Source: Roseomonas populi
GTDB taxonomy: Bacteria; Pseudomonadota; Alphaproteobacteria; Acetobacterales; Acetobacteraceae
DNA length: 64,000 bases
NCBI RefSeq assembly: GCF_024594815.1
Contig: NZ_JANJOU010000002.1
Location: forward strand, 62,001 to 126,000
Direction: 5' to 3'
A program made the position numbers and the translations under genes. Within the stretch, counting starts at the first letter, position 1; every line of letters begins with the position of its first letter. This document shows positions 7,893 to 16,094 of the stretch, piece by piece. The notes beneath the pieces are model-generated. The model was given only the letters and a program-made list of their open reading frames with translations, was not told the DNA's origin and ran no database searches.

Positions 7893-8933
7893 TCATGCCG
7901 CCACGTCCAGCAGGGCACGGCGCCGCGCCAGGAAGCGGTCCGTGACCTCGGGGTTCACCAGCCGCGGCGGAAGGTCGTGGACGGCGGCGGCGAACGCCTC
8001 GGCTGCCATGCTGGCCACCCGCGCGCGGCTCTCCGCCGTTACCCCGGCCGTGTGGGGCGAGGCGAGCACCGCCGGGTGCGCCAGCAGCGGGTGCGAGGCC
8101 GGAGGGGGTTCCTCCTCCCACACATCCAGCCCCGCGCCGCCCAGGCGGCCCTCCCGCAGGGCCGCGAGAAGGGCCGCTTCGTCCAGGATGAAGCCGCGGG
8201 CGGTCGTGACGAGAAACGCGCCGGGCCGCATGCGCCCGATTGCCTCCGCGCCGATCATCCCGCGCGTCTGCGCCGTCAACGGGCAGTGCAGGGAGACGAT
8301 GTCGGAGGAGGCGAGCAGCACCGGCATCTCCACCTTCGTCGCGCCCCGGGCCGCGATCGTCGCTGCGTCCAGCGCGGGGTCCACCGCCAGCACGCGGCAG
8401 CCGAAGACGTTCAGCAGCGCCGCCATGCGCGTCCCGACATGGCCGAGCCCGACCAGCCCGACCGTGCGGCCGGCCAGCTCCCGCCCCATCAACGCGTTCC
8501 GGTCCCGCACCGTCCCCGCCCGCATCGCGGCCTGCGCCTCGGGCACGCGCTTGAGCAGCAGGAGCATCATGCCCAGGGCGTGCTCGGCCACGCCCTCCGC
8601 GTTGCCGCCGGCCTGGTTCACCACCGCGACGCCCGCGGCGGTGCAGGCATCGACGTCGATCGTGTCATAGCCCGCACCATAGCTGGCAACGACGAGCAGG
8701 CGCGGAAGCCGCGCCAGCAGCGCCGGGGTCACGTGCCAGGGCAGGGGCAGCTCGTGCCGGGCCGCCCAGGCGTAGTAGCCGTGGCACTCCGCCAGTGCGG
8801 CGGCGATGGCCGCTTCCGGCTGGTCCAGTCCGATGCGCCGGATGTCCAGGGCCGGGAACTCGGCGGCTCTCGTCAGGAAGGCCTCGTTCATCGGCCGCTC
8901 CAGGTAGCCGACGCGGAAGTGGTGGGGGGTCAA
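7893..8933 (-). CDS. D-2-hydroxyacid dehydrogenase (NAD-dependent)
   Basis: A 346-residue member of the D-isomer-specific 2-hydroxyacid dehydrogenases. The Rossmann motif is VGLVGLGHVGTR. The catalytic triad is visible as Arg in TTARGFILDE, Glu in GLDVWEEEP and His in ASPHTAGVT. The start is a TTG at 8933 with AGGAGAGG upstream, because the first beta strand (RVGYLERP) would be lost from the ATG at 8891. The gene is isolated, with gene-free stretches on both sides. It reduces a 2-oxoacid to a D-2-hydroxyacid or the reverse. Glyoxylate/hydroxypyruvate reductase or a phosphoglycerate-dehydrogenase relative are both possible. Confidence 0.9.
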   Translation of the reverse strand: MTPHHFRVGYLERPMNEAFLTRAAEFPALDIRRIGLDQPEAAIAAALAECHGYYAWAARHELPLPWHVTPALLARLPRLLVVASYGAGYDTIDVDACTAAGVAVVNQAGGNAEGVAEHALGMMLLLLKRVPEAQAAMRAGTVRDRNALMGRELAGRTVGLVGLGHVGTRMAALLNVFGCRVLAVDPALDAATIAARGATKVEMPVLLASSDIVSLHCPLTAQTRGMIGAEAIGRMRPGAFLVTTARGFILDEAALLAALREGRLGGAGLDVWEEEPPPASHPLLAHPAVLASPHTAGVTAESRARVASMAAEAFAAAVHDLPPRLVNPEVTDRFLARRRALLDVAA

Positions 8934-9400
8934 GCGCCTCTCCTGGCTGTTGTGTCCGTCTCCGGCCGCGCTGCCGGCCCTGGCTGCCGGATCATCTCCA
9001 GTGCTGCCAGGAGAGCGCGTTGCGCAGCTCGCGCCCGGGTGGATCCGACGACATTCGTAACGAAGAGGCGTCAGGCGACGTGCTTGCGTCCGCTACCTCG
9101 CTCATCCCGGTCGCACCAGCCGGCCGCCGTCCTGCACCGTTCCCTCCCGTGGGCGTTGCGGGGATCGTCGCGAAGAGACTGACGCCGGTCAATCTTAGCA
9201 TCCCCGGGAACGGCCGCTTCCACATGTGTGGGCAGGATCAGACCTGCCCGCGCACCTGATGCCCTTGGGATCTGCGTGGGCGAAGCCGGGCGCGTCCCGC
9301 GCGCGCTGATGATCGCTGTCACGCCGCCCGGAATAATGAAGGTTCTCGAACGGTCGCTCGACCAGGAGAAGGTCCCGGCTGCCGCTACGGCCCGCGATGC
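8934..9400. other. Intergenic, no gene supported
   Basis: About 465 bp between the hydroxyacid dehydrogenase start and the end of dinB. It must hold the promoter of the leftward dehydrogenase gene. Short frames on both strands show no recognisable domain, and no strong hairpin was seen. Confidence 0.45.
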
Positions 9401-10501
9401 TCAGCCCAGGTCCAGGCTTGGCTGCGCCGGAGGCTCCGTTCCCGCCTCGAAGCCGGAGACGGTAACTCCCAGCAGCCGCACCGGCCTGGGCAGCGGGAAG
9501 GTGCCGCGCAGGAGCGCAAGCGCCATCTGTCGCAGCTCGGCGTTGCCGACAATGGGCGAGGGCAGGGTGCGGCTCCGGGTGATCTGGCGGAAGTCGCTGT
9601 ACCGGACCTTGATCGTCACCGAGCGGCCGAAGCTGCCGGTGCGCTCGCACCACTCCCAGACCTCGTCGGCGAGTGCCAGGAGGCCCGCCTCCACCTCCCC
9701 GGGCGTGGCGAGGTCGCGATCGTAGGTCGTTTCGGAGCCGGAGGACTTGCGCGGCCGGTCGGGCACGACCGGCCGCTCGTCTATCCCGCGCGCGATAGCG
9801 TGGAAGTGGGCGCCGGCCTTGCCGAAGTGCTCCGTGAGGAAGGCGAGGCTCCGCTCGCGCAGGTCGCGCCCCGTGCGGATGCCCAAGGCTTCCATCCGCG
9901 CCGCCGTCGCGGGACCGACCCCGTGGAAGCGGGACACCGCTAGCGCCTCAACGAAGGCGGGGCCCTGATCGGGCGTGAGGACGAAGAGGCCATCTGGCTT
10001 GCGCATGTCGCTCGCCATCTTGGCGAGGAACTTGTTGTAGGAGACCCCGGCCGAGGCGGTGAGCCCCGTGCGGGCGCGGATCTCGGCGCGGATCGCGCGG
10101 GCGACGGCGGTTGCCGTGGGCAGGCCGTGGCGGTTCTCGGTCACGTCGAGATAGGCCTCGTCGAGCGAGAGCGGCTCCACAAGCGGCGTGTGGTCCAGGA
10201 AGACCTCGCGGATGGTGGCGGAGACCTCGCGGTAGCGCTCGAAGCGCGGCGGCACGAAGACGAGCCCCGGGCAGAGGCGGGCCGCCGTGCGCGACGGCAT
10301 GGCCGAGCGCACGCCGAAGGCCCGGGCCTCGTAGCTGGCAGCCGCCACCACGCCGCGCTCGCGCGAGCCGCCTACGGCCAGCGGCCGGCCCCGCAGCGCC
10401 GGGTCGTCGCGCTGCTCGACGGACGCGTAGAAGGCGTCCATGTCCACGTGGATGATCTTGCGGGTTGGCTGGGTCGCCGCTGCAGGGATGATGGGCGACA
10501 C
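9401..10501 (-). CDS. dinB: DNA polymerase IV (Y-family translesion polymerase)
   Basis: A 366-residue Y-family polymerase that copies past damaged bases with low fidelity. The palm motif KIIHVDMDAFYASVEQ gives the first catalytic Asp residues, and SLDEAYLDVT gives the second Asp-Glu pair. The little-finger domain follows. The extreme C-terminus QPSLDLG looks like a beta-clamp binding motif. The start is a GTG at 10501. Length fits bacterial DinB. It is a single gene with no imuA/imuB or recA neighbour. I could not identify a LexA box with confidence. Confidence 0.95.
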   Translation of the reverse strand: MSPIIPAAATQPTRKIIHVDMDAFYASVEQRDDPALRGRPLAVGGSRERGVVAAASYEARAFGVRSAMPSRTAARLCPGLVFVPPRFERYREVSATIREVFLDHTPLVEPLSLDEAYLDVTENRHGLPTATAVARAIRAEIRARTGLTASAGVSYNKFLAKMASDMRKPDGLFVLTPDQGPAFVEALAVSRFHGVGPATAARMEALGIRTGRDLRERSLAFLTEHFGKAGAHFHAIARGIDERPVVPDRPRKSSGSETTYDRDLATPGEVEAGLLALADEVWEWCERTGSFGRSVTIKVRYSDFRQITRSRTLPSPIVGNAELRQMALALLRGTFPLPRPVRLLGVTVSGFEAGTEPPAQPSLDLG

Positions 10502-10566
10502 CGGATTTCCGATTGCCGGTTAGGATGGCCGAACGCCAGGCCGGCCCAGGAGCCTTCAGCCCGAAG

Positions 10567-11352
10567 CTACCCTCTTTCATCCCGCGGGTCACGACCAGCG
10601 CTCAGCCGTGCCTCAACCAGGACCAGGTCGTCCGGCTTGTCCACGTCCACGGCGGCCGCACCGAACGGCATCTCGACGACCGCGACCGGCGCGCGGCAGC
10701 GCGCGCCCAGCGCATCGAGCCCGCCCCGCAGCGTCATCCGGCCCAGCGCATAGGAGAGCAGCGGTCCCAGGCCAAGCATCCGTGCCATCGTCAGGGGCCG
10801 CTTCCGCTGCGCCTCCAGCCTCTGCCAGAACTCCAGCACGCGCGCCGCTTCCGGCCGCGCGAGAAGGAACAGGTTGCACCCGCTGAAGGCGCCGTCGCGG
10901 AAGCGCAGCCAGGTGCGCCGCGTGTCCGGAAACTCGGCCAGGATCCTCTCACGCCGCGCGAGGGCCGCGACGGCGGAGGCGCCGGGCGGCGCCGCCCGCA
11001 GAACGTGCTCCACCATGTCGGGCGTCAGCAGCGCGTGGTCGGCCGTGGTGACGAGCAGCGGCGCCCCGAACTCCTCGAACACCGCCGCCGCGCTGCGGGC
11101 AGGGCTCGATGCGGAGGGGCGCAGGATCACGCCGTCCAGCCCAGCAAGCCCCGCCAGCGCGCGCCCGGGCTCCTCGATGGAGACGACCACCCGCCCGATG
11201 CCCGGCGCGCCCCGCAGCGCCGCCAGGACCCGCAGCAGCATGGGCACGCCGGCAACGGGCAGCAGCGCCTTGTGCGAGACGCCGGCCGCCGCGGCCATCG
11301 GGTCCGTGCCGCGCCGCTGCCCCGCCAGCACCAGTGCCGTCACGTCAGTCAC
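10567..11352 (-). CDS. MobA-like NTP transferase domain protein
   Basis: A 261-residue nucleotidyltransferase with a GT-A-like fold. It opens TALVLAGQRRGTDPMA, followed by the acceptor Lys in SHKALLPVAGVPML. An acidic TTADHAL matches the metal-binding strand. The GTG at 11352 overlaps the stop of the upstream GNAT-like gene (GTGA), so it is the last gene of the leftward LptF-LptG-GNAT run. It could activate an alcohol or sugar phosphate as a CDP or other NDP derivative, for instance for the CDP-alcohol phosphotransferase at 17053. That link is inferred from context only. Confidence 0.82.
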   Translation of the reverse strand: MTDVTALVLAGQRRGTDPMAAAAGVSHKALLPVAGVPMLLRVLAALRGAPGIGRVVVSIEEPGRALAGLAGLDGVILRPSASSPARSAAAVFEEFGAPLLVTTADHALLTPDMVEHVLRAAPPGASAVAALARRERILAEFPDTRRTWLRFRDGAFSGCNLFLLARPEAARVLEFWQRLEAQRKRPLTMARMLGLGPLLSYALGRMTLRGGLDALGARCRAPVAVVEMPFGAAAVDVDKPDDLVLVEARLSAGRDPRDERG

Positions 11353-12491
11353 AGCGACTTCCCGTACACGCGATAGGTCTTGTAGGCCCGCGCGCCCAGC
11401 GCCTCGGCAAGGTTCCGCATGGGCCGGTTGTCCTCCAGCACCCAGGACATCTCCACCTGCCGGATCCCCATGGCCCGCGCCTCGCGCCGCAGCGCCTCCA
11501 CGAGGAACAGCGGCAGCACGCGCCCGAGCAGCCCGGCCTGCAGCCCCGGCCTCACCCCCATCAGCGGCACGCGCGCGGTGGTGACGCCAGAGACTTTCAG
11601 CCGCCACAGCAGCTTTGCCCAGCCGAAGGGAAGCAGCCGGCCGCCCAGGTCGCGGATCGCCTCGTTCAGGTTGGGGAGGCACACGGCGAAGGCCACGGGG
11701 CGCCCGCCCATCTCGGCGAACCAGACCAGCCTCTCGTCCAGCAGCGGCTTCAGCTCGGAGGCCAGGTGCGCCACCTCCTCCGCCGTGAAGGGGGTGAAGC
11801 CCCAGTTGCCTGCCCAGGCCTCGTTGAAGATGCCGATCAGCGCCTCGACTTCCTGCGCCAGCGCCGCGCGGCGCATGGGGCGCAGCGAGACCCCGGCGGG
11901 GAGCCCGCGCGACACCACCCGCGCGGCGGCGGGCGGAAGTGCCTCCGTCACGTCGCTGATGTAGGCGAGGACGTCCCGCGCCTTGGCGTAGCCCAATGCT
12001 TCCAGCTGCGCGCCCGCATAGGGCGGGTCGTGAGGCATCATCATCATGGGCGGCGTGTCGAAGCCCGAGACGAGCAGCCCCGTCTGGTCATTGATGGAGA
12101 GGCTGAAAGGGCCGAGCAGCTGCTTCCGCCCGCGCCCGCGCGCCCATCCCTCTGCCGTGCCCAGCAGCGCCGCGAAGACCTCCGGGTCGTCCTCCGCCGC
12201 CAGCAGGCCGAAATGCGCGGGGCGCCCGCCCTCCACCTCTGGCACCAGCCGATCGTCCTGCGCGCTGATGCGGCCGACGTCGCGGCCGTCGCGCTGCGCG
12301 ATCCAGAACGCCGCCTCCGCGTGGCGGAACCAGGGGTTCTTGGCGGGGGAGAGCGCCTCCCGCCGTTCCAGCAGCAGGGGGGGCACCCAGGCCGGATCGC
12401 CGCGCATCAGCGCGTTCGGCAGGCGGATGAACCGCTCAATCCCCCTGCGGTCCGCAACAGGGACGAGCTCGACGGGGGAGAGCGCGCTCAT
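11349..12491 (-). CDS. GNAT-like acyltransferase, candidate ceramide synthase
   Basis: A 380-residue soluble protein with a GNAT-type C-terminal half (RPVAFAVCLPNLNEAIRDL and RQVEMSWVLEDNRPMRNLAE). The N-terminal half ends with GPFSLSINDQTGLLV. Bacterial ceramide synthase of Caulobacter is a GNAT-like protein of similar size encoded near serine palmitoyltransferase, and this gene sits in an island holding spt, a dedicated acyl carrier protein, an acyl ligase and a reductase-like epimerase. N-acylation of the sphingoid base is therefore the favoured role. An uncharacterised N-acetyltransferase is the alternative. Its stop overlaps the start of the nucleotidyltransferase gene. Confidence 0.72.
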   Translation of the reverse strand: MSALSPVELVPVADRRGIERFIRLPNALMRGDPAWVPPLLLERREALSPAKNPWFRHAEAAFWIAQRDGRDVGRISAQDDRLVPEVEGGRPAHFGLLAAEDDPEVFAALLGTAEGWARGRGRKQLLGPFSLSINDQTGLLVSGFDTPPMMMMPHDPPYAGAQLEALGYAKARDVLAYISDVTEALPPAAARVVSRGLPAGVSLRPMRRAALAQEVEALIGIFNEAWAGNWGFTPFTAEEVAHLASELKPLLDERLVWFAEMGGRPVAFAVCLPNLNEAIRDLGGRLLPFGWAKLLWRLKVSGVTTARVPLMGVRPGLQAGLLGRVLPLFLVEALRREARAMGIRQVEMSWVLEDNRPMRNLAEALGARAYKTYRVYGKSL

Positions 12492-12650
12492 GCGGCCACG
12501 CCGGAGAGGAAGAGACGGACCGCCGCCTGCGCCGCATCGGCGGCGCCCTGCCGCCGCACGGGGATCGGCCGGGAGTCGAAGCTCCGACCAGCTCTCCAGG
12601 CACCATCCATCCGATCCACTCCTCGCCCGGCCGGAACCGGGATGGTCCTT

Positions 12651-13715
12651 TCAGGCTTCCTCGCGCCAGAGGCGCAGCAGGCCGGCTATGGCGAAGCAGG
12701 GCAGCATGGACCAGGCCGCCGGCAAGGGGCCGAACCCGCCTGCCTCGCCGATCGCGAGGAAAAGGCCCTGGGCGACGAGATAGCCGAGCCCCAGCGCCAA
12801 GCCAACCGCCGCCCGCCAGCCGCCGCCCCGCTGGCGGGGAAGGCCGAAGGCCGAGGGTGCTGCCAGCAGCAGCATGAGGAAGGGCGCCAGCGCCGCAGCC
12901 GCTACCGCGTGGAGTCGCGTGGCGAAGTAGGCGGGGCCGCGCGTGACCGGCCCCTCGCCGCGCTCGCCGCGCAGCAGGTCCTGCAGGCCCTGCGCCTCGG
13001 AGGGGCGCGCCAGGCTTCGCATGGCATCGGGCGAGGGACCCTCTGGCCAGGTGACGTCCGGGGACGCCACCTCCCGCGCCGCGCCCAGGTGCAGCACCCG
13101 CGCGCCCGTCAGTCGCCAGCCCTCCGCCCCGTGCCGCGCTTCCTCGGCCGCAATGCGGAGGGCGACCCGCCCGATCGTGTCCCGCCGCACCAGCAGCACG
13201 CCGGAAAGTGCCGTGCCATCCGGCGAGACCGCGTCCGCCGCTAGGATGTCCGGCCCGCTGCGCAGCCACATCCGGCGCCGCAGTGCTAGCGGCTGGTCCT
13301 GCACCTCGCGGTGGTTCCACCAGTCGGAGAGGGCGCGCTCCGTCCGCGGCGCGAGCCCCGATTGGAGGCCGAGCTGGAGGAGGCCGGCGAGCAAGCAGGC
13401 AGGCGCCAGCGCCACCATGACCCGCCCCATGCCGATGCCGGAGGCCCGCATGGCCGTGATCTCCAGCGAAGCCGCGAGGCGCCGGAAGGTCAGGATGGCC
13501 CCGACCAGCACCGCAAGCGGCACGAGCTGCCCGAGGGTGGAGGGGAGGCGCAGCAGGGCGTAGCGCCCGATGTCCCACACTCCCCCGCGGGCGAGCACGT
13601 CCCCCGCCTTGTCCAGCAGGTCCAGCAGCTGCAGCAGGGCGGCAAGGCCCAGCAACACCATCGCTGCCCGGCCGAGGAAGATCCCCGTCAGATAGCGCGC
13701 GAGCACCAGCGGCAT
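12651..13715 (-). CDS. lptG: LptG-type permease (YjgP/YjgQ family), probably for a lipid other than LPS
   Basis: A 354-residue inner-membrane protein with the YjgP/YjgQ layout: two N-terminal membrane segments, a large beta-jellyroll-like periplasmic domain (about residues 100-255), then three to four C-terminal segments. Conserved sections are LEITAMRASGIGMGRVM and PFLMLLLAAPSAFG. With LptF and the LptB ATPase this family extracts LPS from the inner membrane. The first start after the LptF stop is the ATG at 13715. The lptF-lptG pair usually neighbours lptD/surA/pdxA; here it lies among sphingolipid genes instead, so a paralog handling ceramide-based lipids is plausible. Confidence 0.85.
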   Translation of the reverse strand: MPLVLARYLTGIFLGRAAMVLLGLAALLQLLDLLDKAGDVLARGGVWDIGRYALLRLPSTLGQLVPLAVLVGAILTFRRLAASLEITAMRASGIGMGRVMVALAPACLLAGLLQLGLQSGLAPRTERALSDWWNHREVQDQPLALRRRMWLRSGPDILAADAVSPDGTALSGVLLVRRDTIGRVALRIAAEEARHGAEGWRLTGARVLHLGAAREVASPDVTWPEGPSPDAMRSLARPSEAQGLQDLLRGERGEGPVTRGPAYFATRLHAVAAAALAPFLMLLLAAPSAFGLPRQRGGGWRAAVGLALGLGYLVAQGLFLAIGEAGGFGPLPAAWSMLPCFAIAGLLRLWREEA

Positions 13716-13739
13716 CAGCGGGATAACCTCGACGGATCT

Positions 13740-13808
13740 CTCGCCGGCTTCCTCGCTCGGCCGCTCGATCGGCTCCTCACTGGGCTGCTCACTCGGGGCC
13801 TCACTGGG
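13740..13808. repeat. 12-bp tandem repeat between lptF and lptG
   Basis: On the minus strand, five units of roughly CCCAGTGAGGCC/CCGAGTGAGCAG plus a partial sixth run head to tail. The first unit contains the lptF stop codon. In the lptG frame the units read as Pro-Ser-Glu-X repeats that continue open into lptG, but no start codon precedes them after the lptF stop. Confidence 0.75.
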
Positions 13809-15051
13809 CTGTTCCCGCCCGGCGGGGCGCCAGCCGGACCAGCAGGGCCCCGATCCGGCCCGCGGCCCTGTCCAGCCACTCCAGCGCGCCGTCGAAGGCG
13901 CCTTCCTCCGGGTGCAGGTTGCTGTGCCGGAAGACCGCGAGGACGAAGGCGGCGAAGAGGAGGAAGAGCAGCCACGTCGCCGGCCGCGGGTCGATCCTTC
14001 CCACGTCGCCAAGGGATTCCACGAGCTGAAGCGCTTGCTGATAGACCACCAGGATCACCGCCCCCAGCAGGATCGCGACGGAGCGGCGCGACCGCTTGGC
14101 GGCCAGCCCCATCGGCACCGCCAGCAGCGGCAGCAGGACAAGGGATGCCGCGCGGGCCAGCCGTCCGTGCAGCTCCCCGGTCATGCGGCGCGCCTGCACC
14201 GGGAAGTCCGGCCGGCCCAGCCCTGTCCAGAGCTCGTCTATCGTCATCTCCCGCTCGTCGGCGCCGCGCAGGCGGAAGATCGGCAGGCGCCGCACGAAGG
14301 GCCGAGACTGGCCGGAGGAGGCGAAGTTCAGCGTGGAGGCATGGCCCTTCGGGTCCAGCGTCACCTGCCGCCCGTCCTGCAGCTCCAGCAGCAGCTCGCT
14401 CGCTGCGGTGTCCAGCACCATCATCCCGGTCGCGGCCGTGGTCAGCACCTCCGTCCCGTCGTCCTGCCGCTGGTGCAGGAGGATGCCGTGCAGCAGCCCC
14501 GTCTCCGGATCGCGCCGCTCGACATAGACGGTGAGGCGGCGGCCGATCTGGGCGAACTCGCCTGGCACCACGGTGGCATTCCACCCCGCCTCGGTCAGCG
14601 CGTGCAGCGCCGCCCGGTAGGCATAGCGGCTGATCGGCTGCACGTAGCCGTAGAGCCCGATCCCGAGAACAGCGCAGGCCAGGCCCACGGCCAGGAAGGG
14701 CCGCGCCAGCCGCGCGAGCGAGATGCCGGAGGCCTGCAGCGCGTCCAGCTCGTGGTCCTGGCTGAGCCGGGAGATCACAGCGTAGACCGCGAGGAACAGC
14801 GCCGCCGGCAAGGCCAGCCCGAGGTAATGGGGAATGAGGTAGAGTAGCAGCTGCGCGATGGAGCTGGCCGGGCTGCCCGATCCCGCCAGCAGGTCGAAGA
14901 GCCGCAGCAGCCGCTCCAGCAAGAGGGCCGGCAGCACGAGCAGCAGCGTGCCCGCCAGCGGCCGCGCGAGCAGCCGCAGCATGTAGCGGCTGACCAGCCC
15001 GCTTCCCGCCGGCGGCCTCTCCCCGGCCCTGGCCCCGGCCCGAGGGCTCAT
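13801..15051 (-). CDS. lptF: LptF-type permease (YjgP/YjgQ family), probably for a lipid other than LPS
   Basis: A 416-residue partner of the adjacent LptG-like protein. It has an N-terminal membrane pair starting near SRYMLRLLARPLAGTLLLVL, the family segment HELDALQASGISLARLARP, a periplasmic domain, then AKRSRRSVAILLGAVILVVYQQALQ and terminal helices. The ATG at 15051 was chosen; an ATG at 15102 would overlap the upstream HIT gene. It is followed after 85 bp of 12-bp repeats by lptG and then the GNAT-like gene. No LptB, LptC or LptA gene is nearby, so it would borrow the housekeeping ATPase or use another. Confidence 0.85.
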   Translation of the reverse strand: MSPRAGARAGERPPAGSGLVSRYMLRLLARPLAGTLLLVLPALLLERLLRLFDLLAGSGSPASSIAQLLLYLIPHYLGLALPAALFLAVYAVISRLSQDHELDALQASGISLARLARPFLAVGLACAVLGIGLYGYVQPISRYAYRAALHALTEAGWNATVVPGEFAQIGRRLTVYVERRDPETGLLHGILLHQRQDDGTEVLTTAATGMMVLDTAASELLLELQDGRQVTLDPKGHASTLNFASSGQSRPFVRRLPIFRLRGADEREMTIDELWTGLGRPDFPVQARRMTGELHGRLARAASLVLLPLLAVPMGLAAKRSRRSVAILLGAVILVVYQQALQLVESLGDVGRIDPRPATWLLFLLFAAFVLAVFRHSNLHPEEGAFDGALEWLDRAAGRIGALLVRLAPRRAGTAQ

Positions 15052-15076
15052 CTCCCGCTGCCCCAGCGTCAGCCGA

Positions 15077-15544
15077 TCAAGCCGGCGTTGCGGCCCAAGC
15101 ATCCCGAAGGCGGCGCAGCAGGTCCTGCCGCACCGGCTCCTCCGGCTCGACCGCCTGCCCGAGTGCCGGCGGCCCGGGCCAGCCCGCGTCCGGGAAGTCC
15201 TGGCCGAGATGCGTCCGCTTCCCCTCGTAGCGGGGAATGACGTGGAAGTGGACGTCCGGGTCCACCATCATCAGCATGAGATAGTTGATCTTCTCATAGC
15301 CAACGAAGTCCCGCAGGATCGGCTCGATGCGGGACACGGCGGCGTGCAGGTCGGCGAAGGCGGCGGGGCTGGCCGCGCCGAAGGCACCCACCTCCTCCCG
15401 AAGGACGAGGACGAGGGCGCCGAGCGTGACCTGCTGCGGCCGCAGCAGCACGCTCCAGTGGCCGGTCTCACCGATCAGCGTGGCGGGGTAGCCGAACTTG
15501 GTCATCGTGGCATTCGGTGCGGCAGTCGGTGAAGCACTGGGCAT
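15077..15544 (-). CDS. HIT-family protein with a variant active-site triad
   Basis: A histidine-triad protein of about 155 residues (142 if the ATG at 15505 is used). The HIT motif appears as DVHFHVIPRY: the family consensus His-phi-His-phi-His-phi-phi has Asp for the first His and Ile region after the second, but the middle His, the nucleophile in this family, is kept. HIT enzymes cleave or transfer nucleotides from phosphoanhydrides and phosphoramidates. The gene is 25 bp upstream of lptF on the same strand and diverges from the DUF2141 gene. With neighbouring CDP-alcohol chemistry it may recycle a nucleotide intermediate; that is a guess from context. Confidence 0.82.
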   Translation of the reverse strand: MPSASPTAAPNATMTKFGYPATLIGETGHWSVLLRPQQVTLGALVLVLREEVGAFGAASPAAFADLHAAVSRIEPILRDFVGYEKINYLMLMMVDPDVHFHVIPRYEGKRTHLGQDFPDAGWPGPPALGQAVEPEEPVRQDLLRRLRDAWAATPA

Positions 15545-15578
15545 GGGGAAACTCGCGCGGCCTGGAAGGGGGCGTCTC

Positions 15579-16094
15579 GTGGCGCGGCGGACTATAGGTT
15601 CACGCGCGCCGTGGTGCCAATCGGCTGTCCTGGCGCTCGCCGCGCTGGTCCTTGCGCCGCCCGCCGCCGCGGCGCCGGAAGACGGCCCGCGCGTGACCGC
15701 CTGCACGGCGCCCGATGCTCCGCAGGGGCAGCGGCTCCATGTCACCGTCACCGGCGCCCGCCGCGCCGCGGGCAACGCCACGATCACGATCTACGGGCCG
15801 CGGCCGGAGCGCTTCCTGGCCAGCCGCGCCTACCTGGTGCGGCAGCGGATCCCCCTCCGGACGACCTCCGCCGAGGCCTGCTTCGCCCTGGCCGCCCCCG
15901 GCACCTACGCCATAGCCGTGTATCACGATGAGAATGACGACCACGACTTCAACCGCACCCTGATCGGCATGCCGGCGGAGGGCTACGGCTTCTCCAACGA
16001 TGCCCCGACCGTCACCGGCCTGCCCTCCTTCGACGCGGTCCGCTTCACGGTACCACCCGGCGAGTCGAGGATGACGATCCGCCTGCGCTACTGA
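15579..16094 (+). CDS. DUF2141 secreted protein
   Basis: A 171-residue exported protein. A signal peptide (CQSAVLALAALVLAPPAAAA) precedes a DUF2141 beta-sandwich domain. The family hallmark is GTYAIAVYHDENDDHDF followed by LIGMPAEGYGFSNDA, an acidic, possibly Ca-binding turn and the G-x-P-x-E-G-Y-G-F-S-N block. The GTG at 15579 was picked because GGAAGGGGG lies just upstream, although an ATG exists at 15543. The 3' end overlaps the convergent metallophosphoesterase by 50 bp. Function of the family is unknown; periplasmic location is predicted. Confidence 0.85.
   Translation: MARRTIGSRAPWCQSAVLALAALVLAPPAAAAPEDGPRVTACTAPDAPQGQRLHVTVTGARRAAGNATITIYGPRPERFLASRAYLVRQRIPLRTTSAEACFALAAPGTYAIAVYHDENDDHDFNRTLIGMPAEGYGFSNDAPTVTGLPSFDAVRFTVPPGESRMTIRLRY

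Noticed and set aside
9071-9322. Possible small gene between the hydroxyacid dehydrogenase and dinB
   Set aside because: No motif, no ribosome site, and competing frames of the same quality on the other strand.
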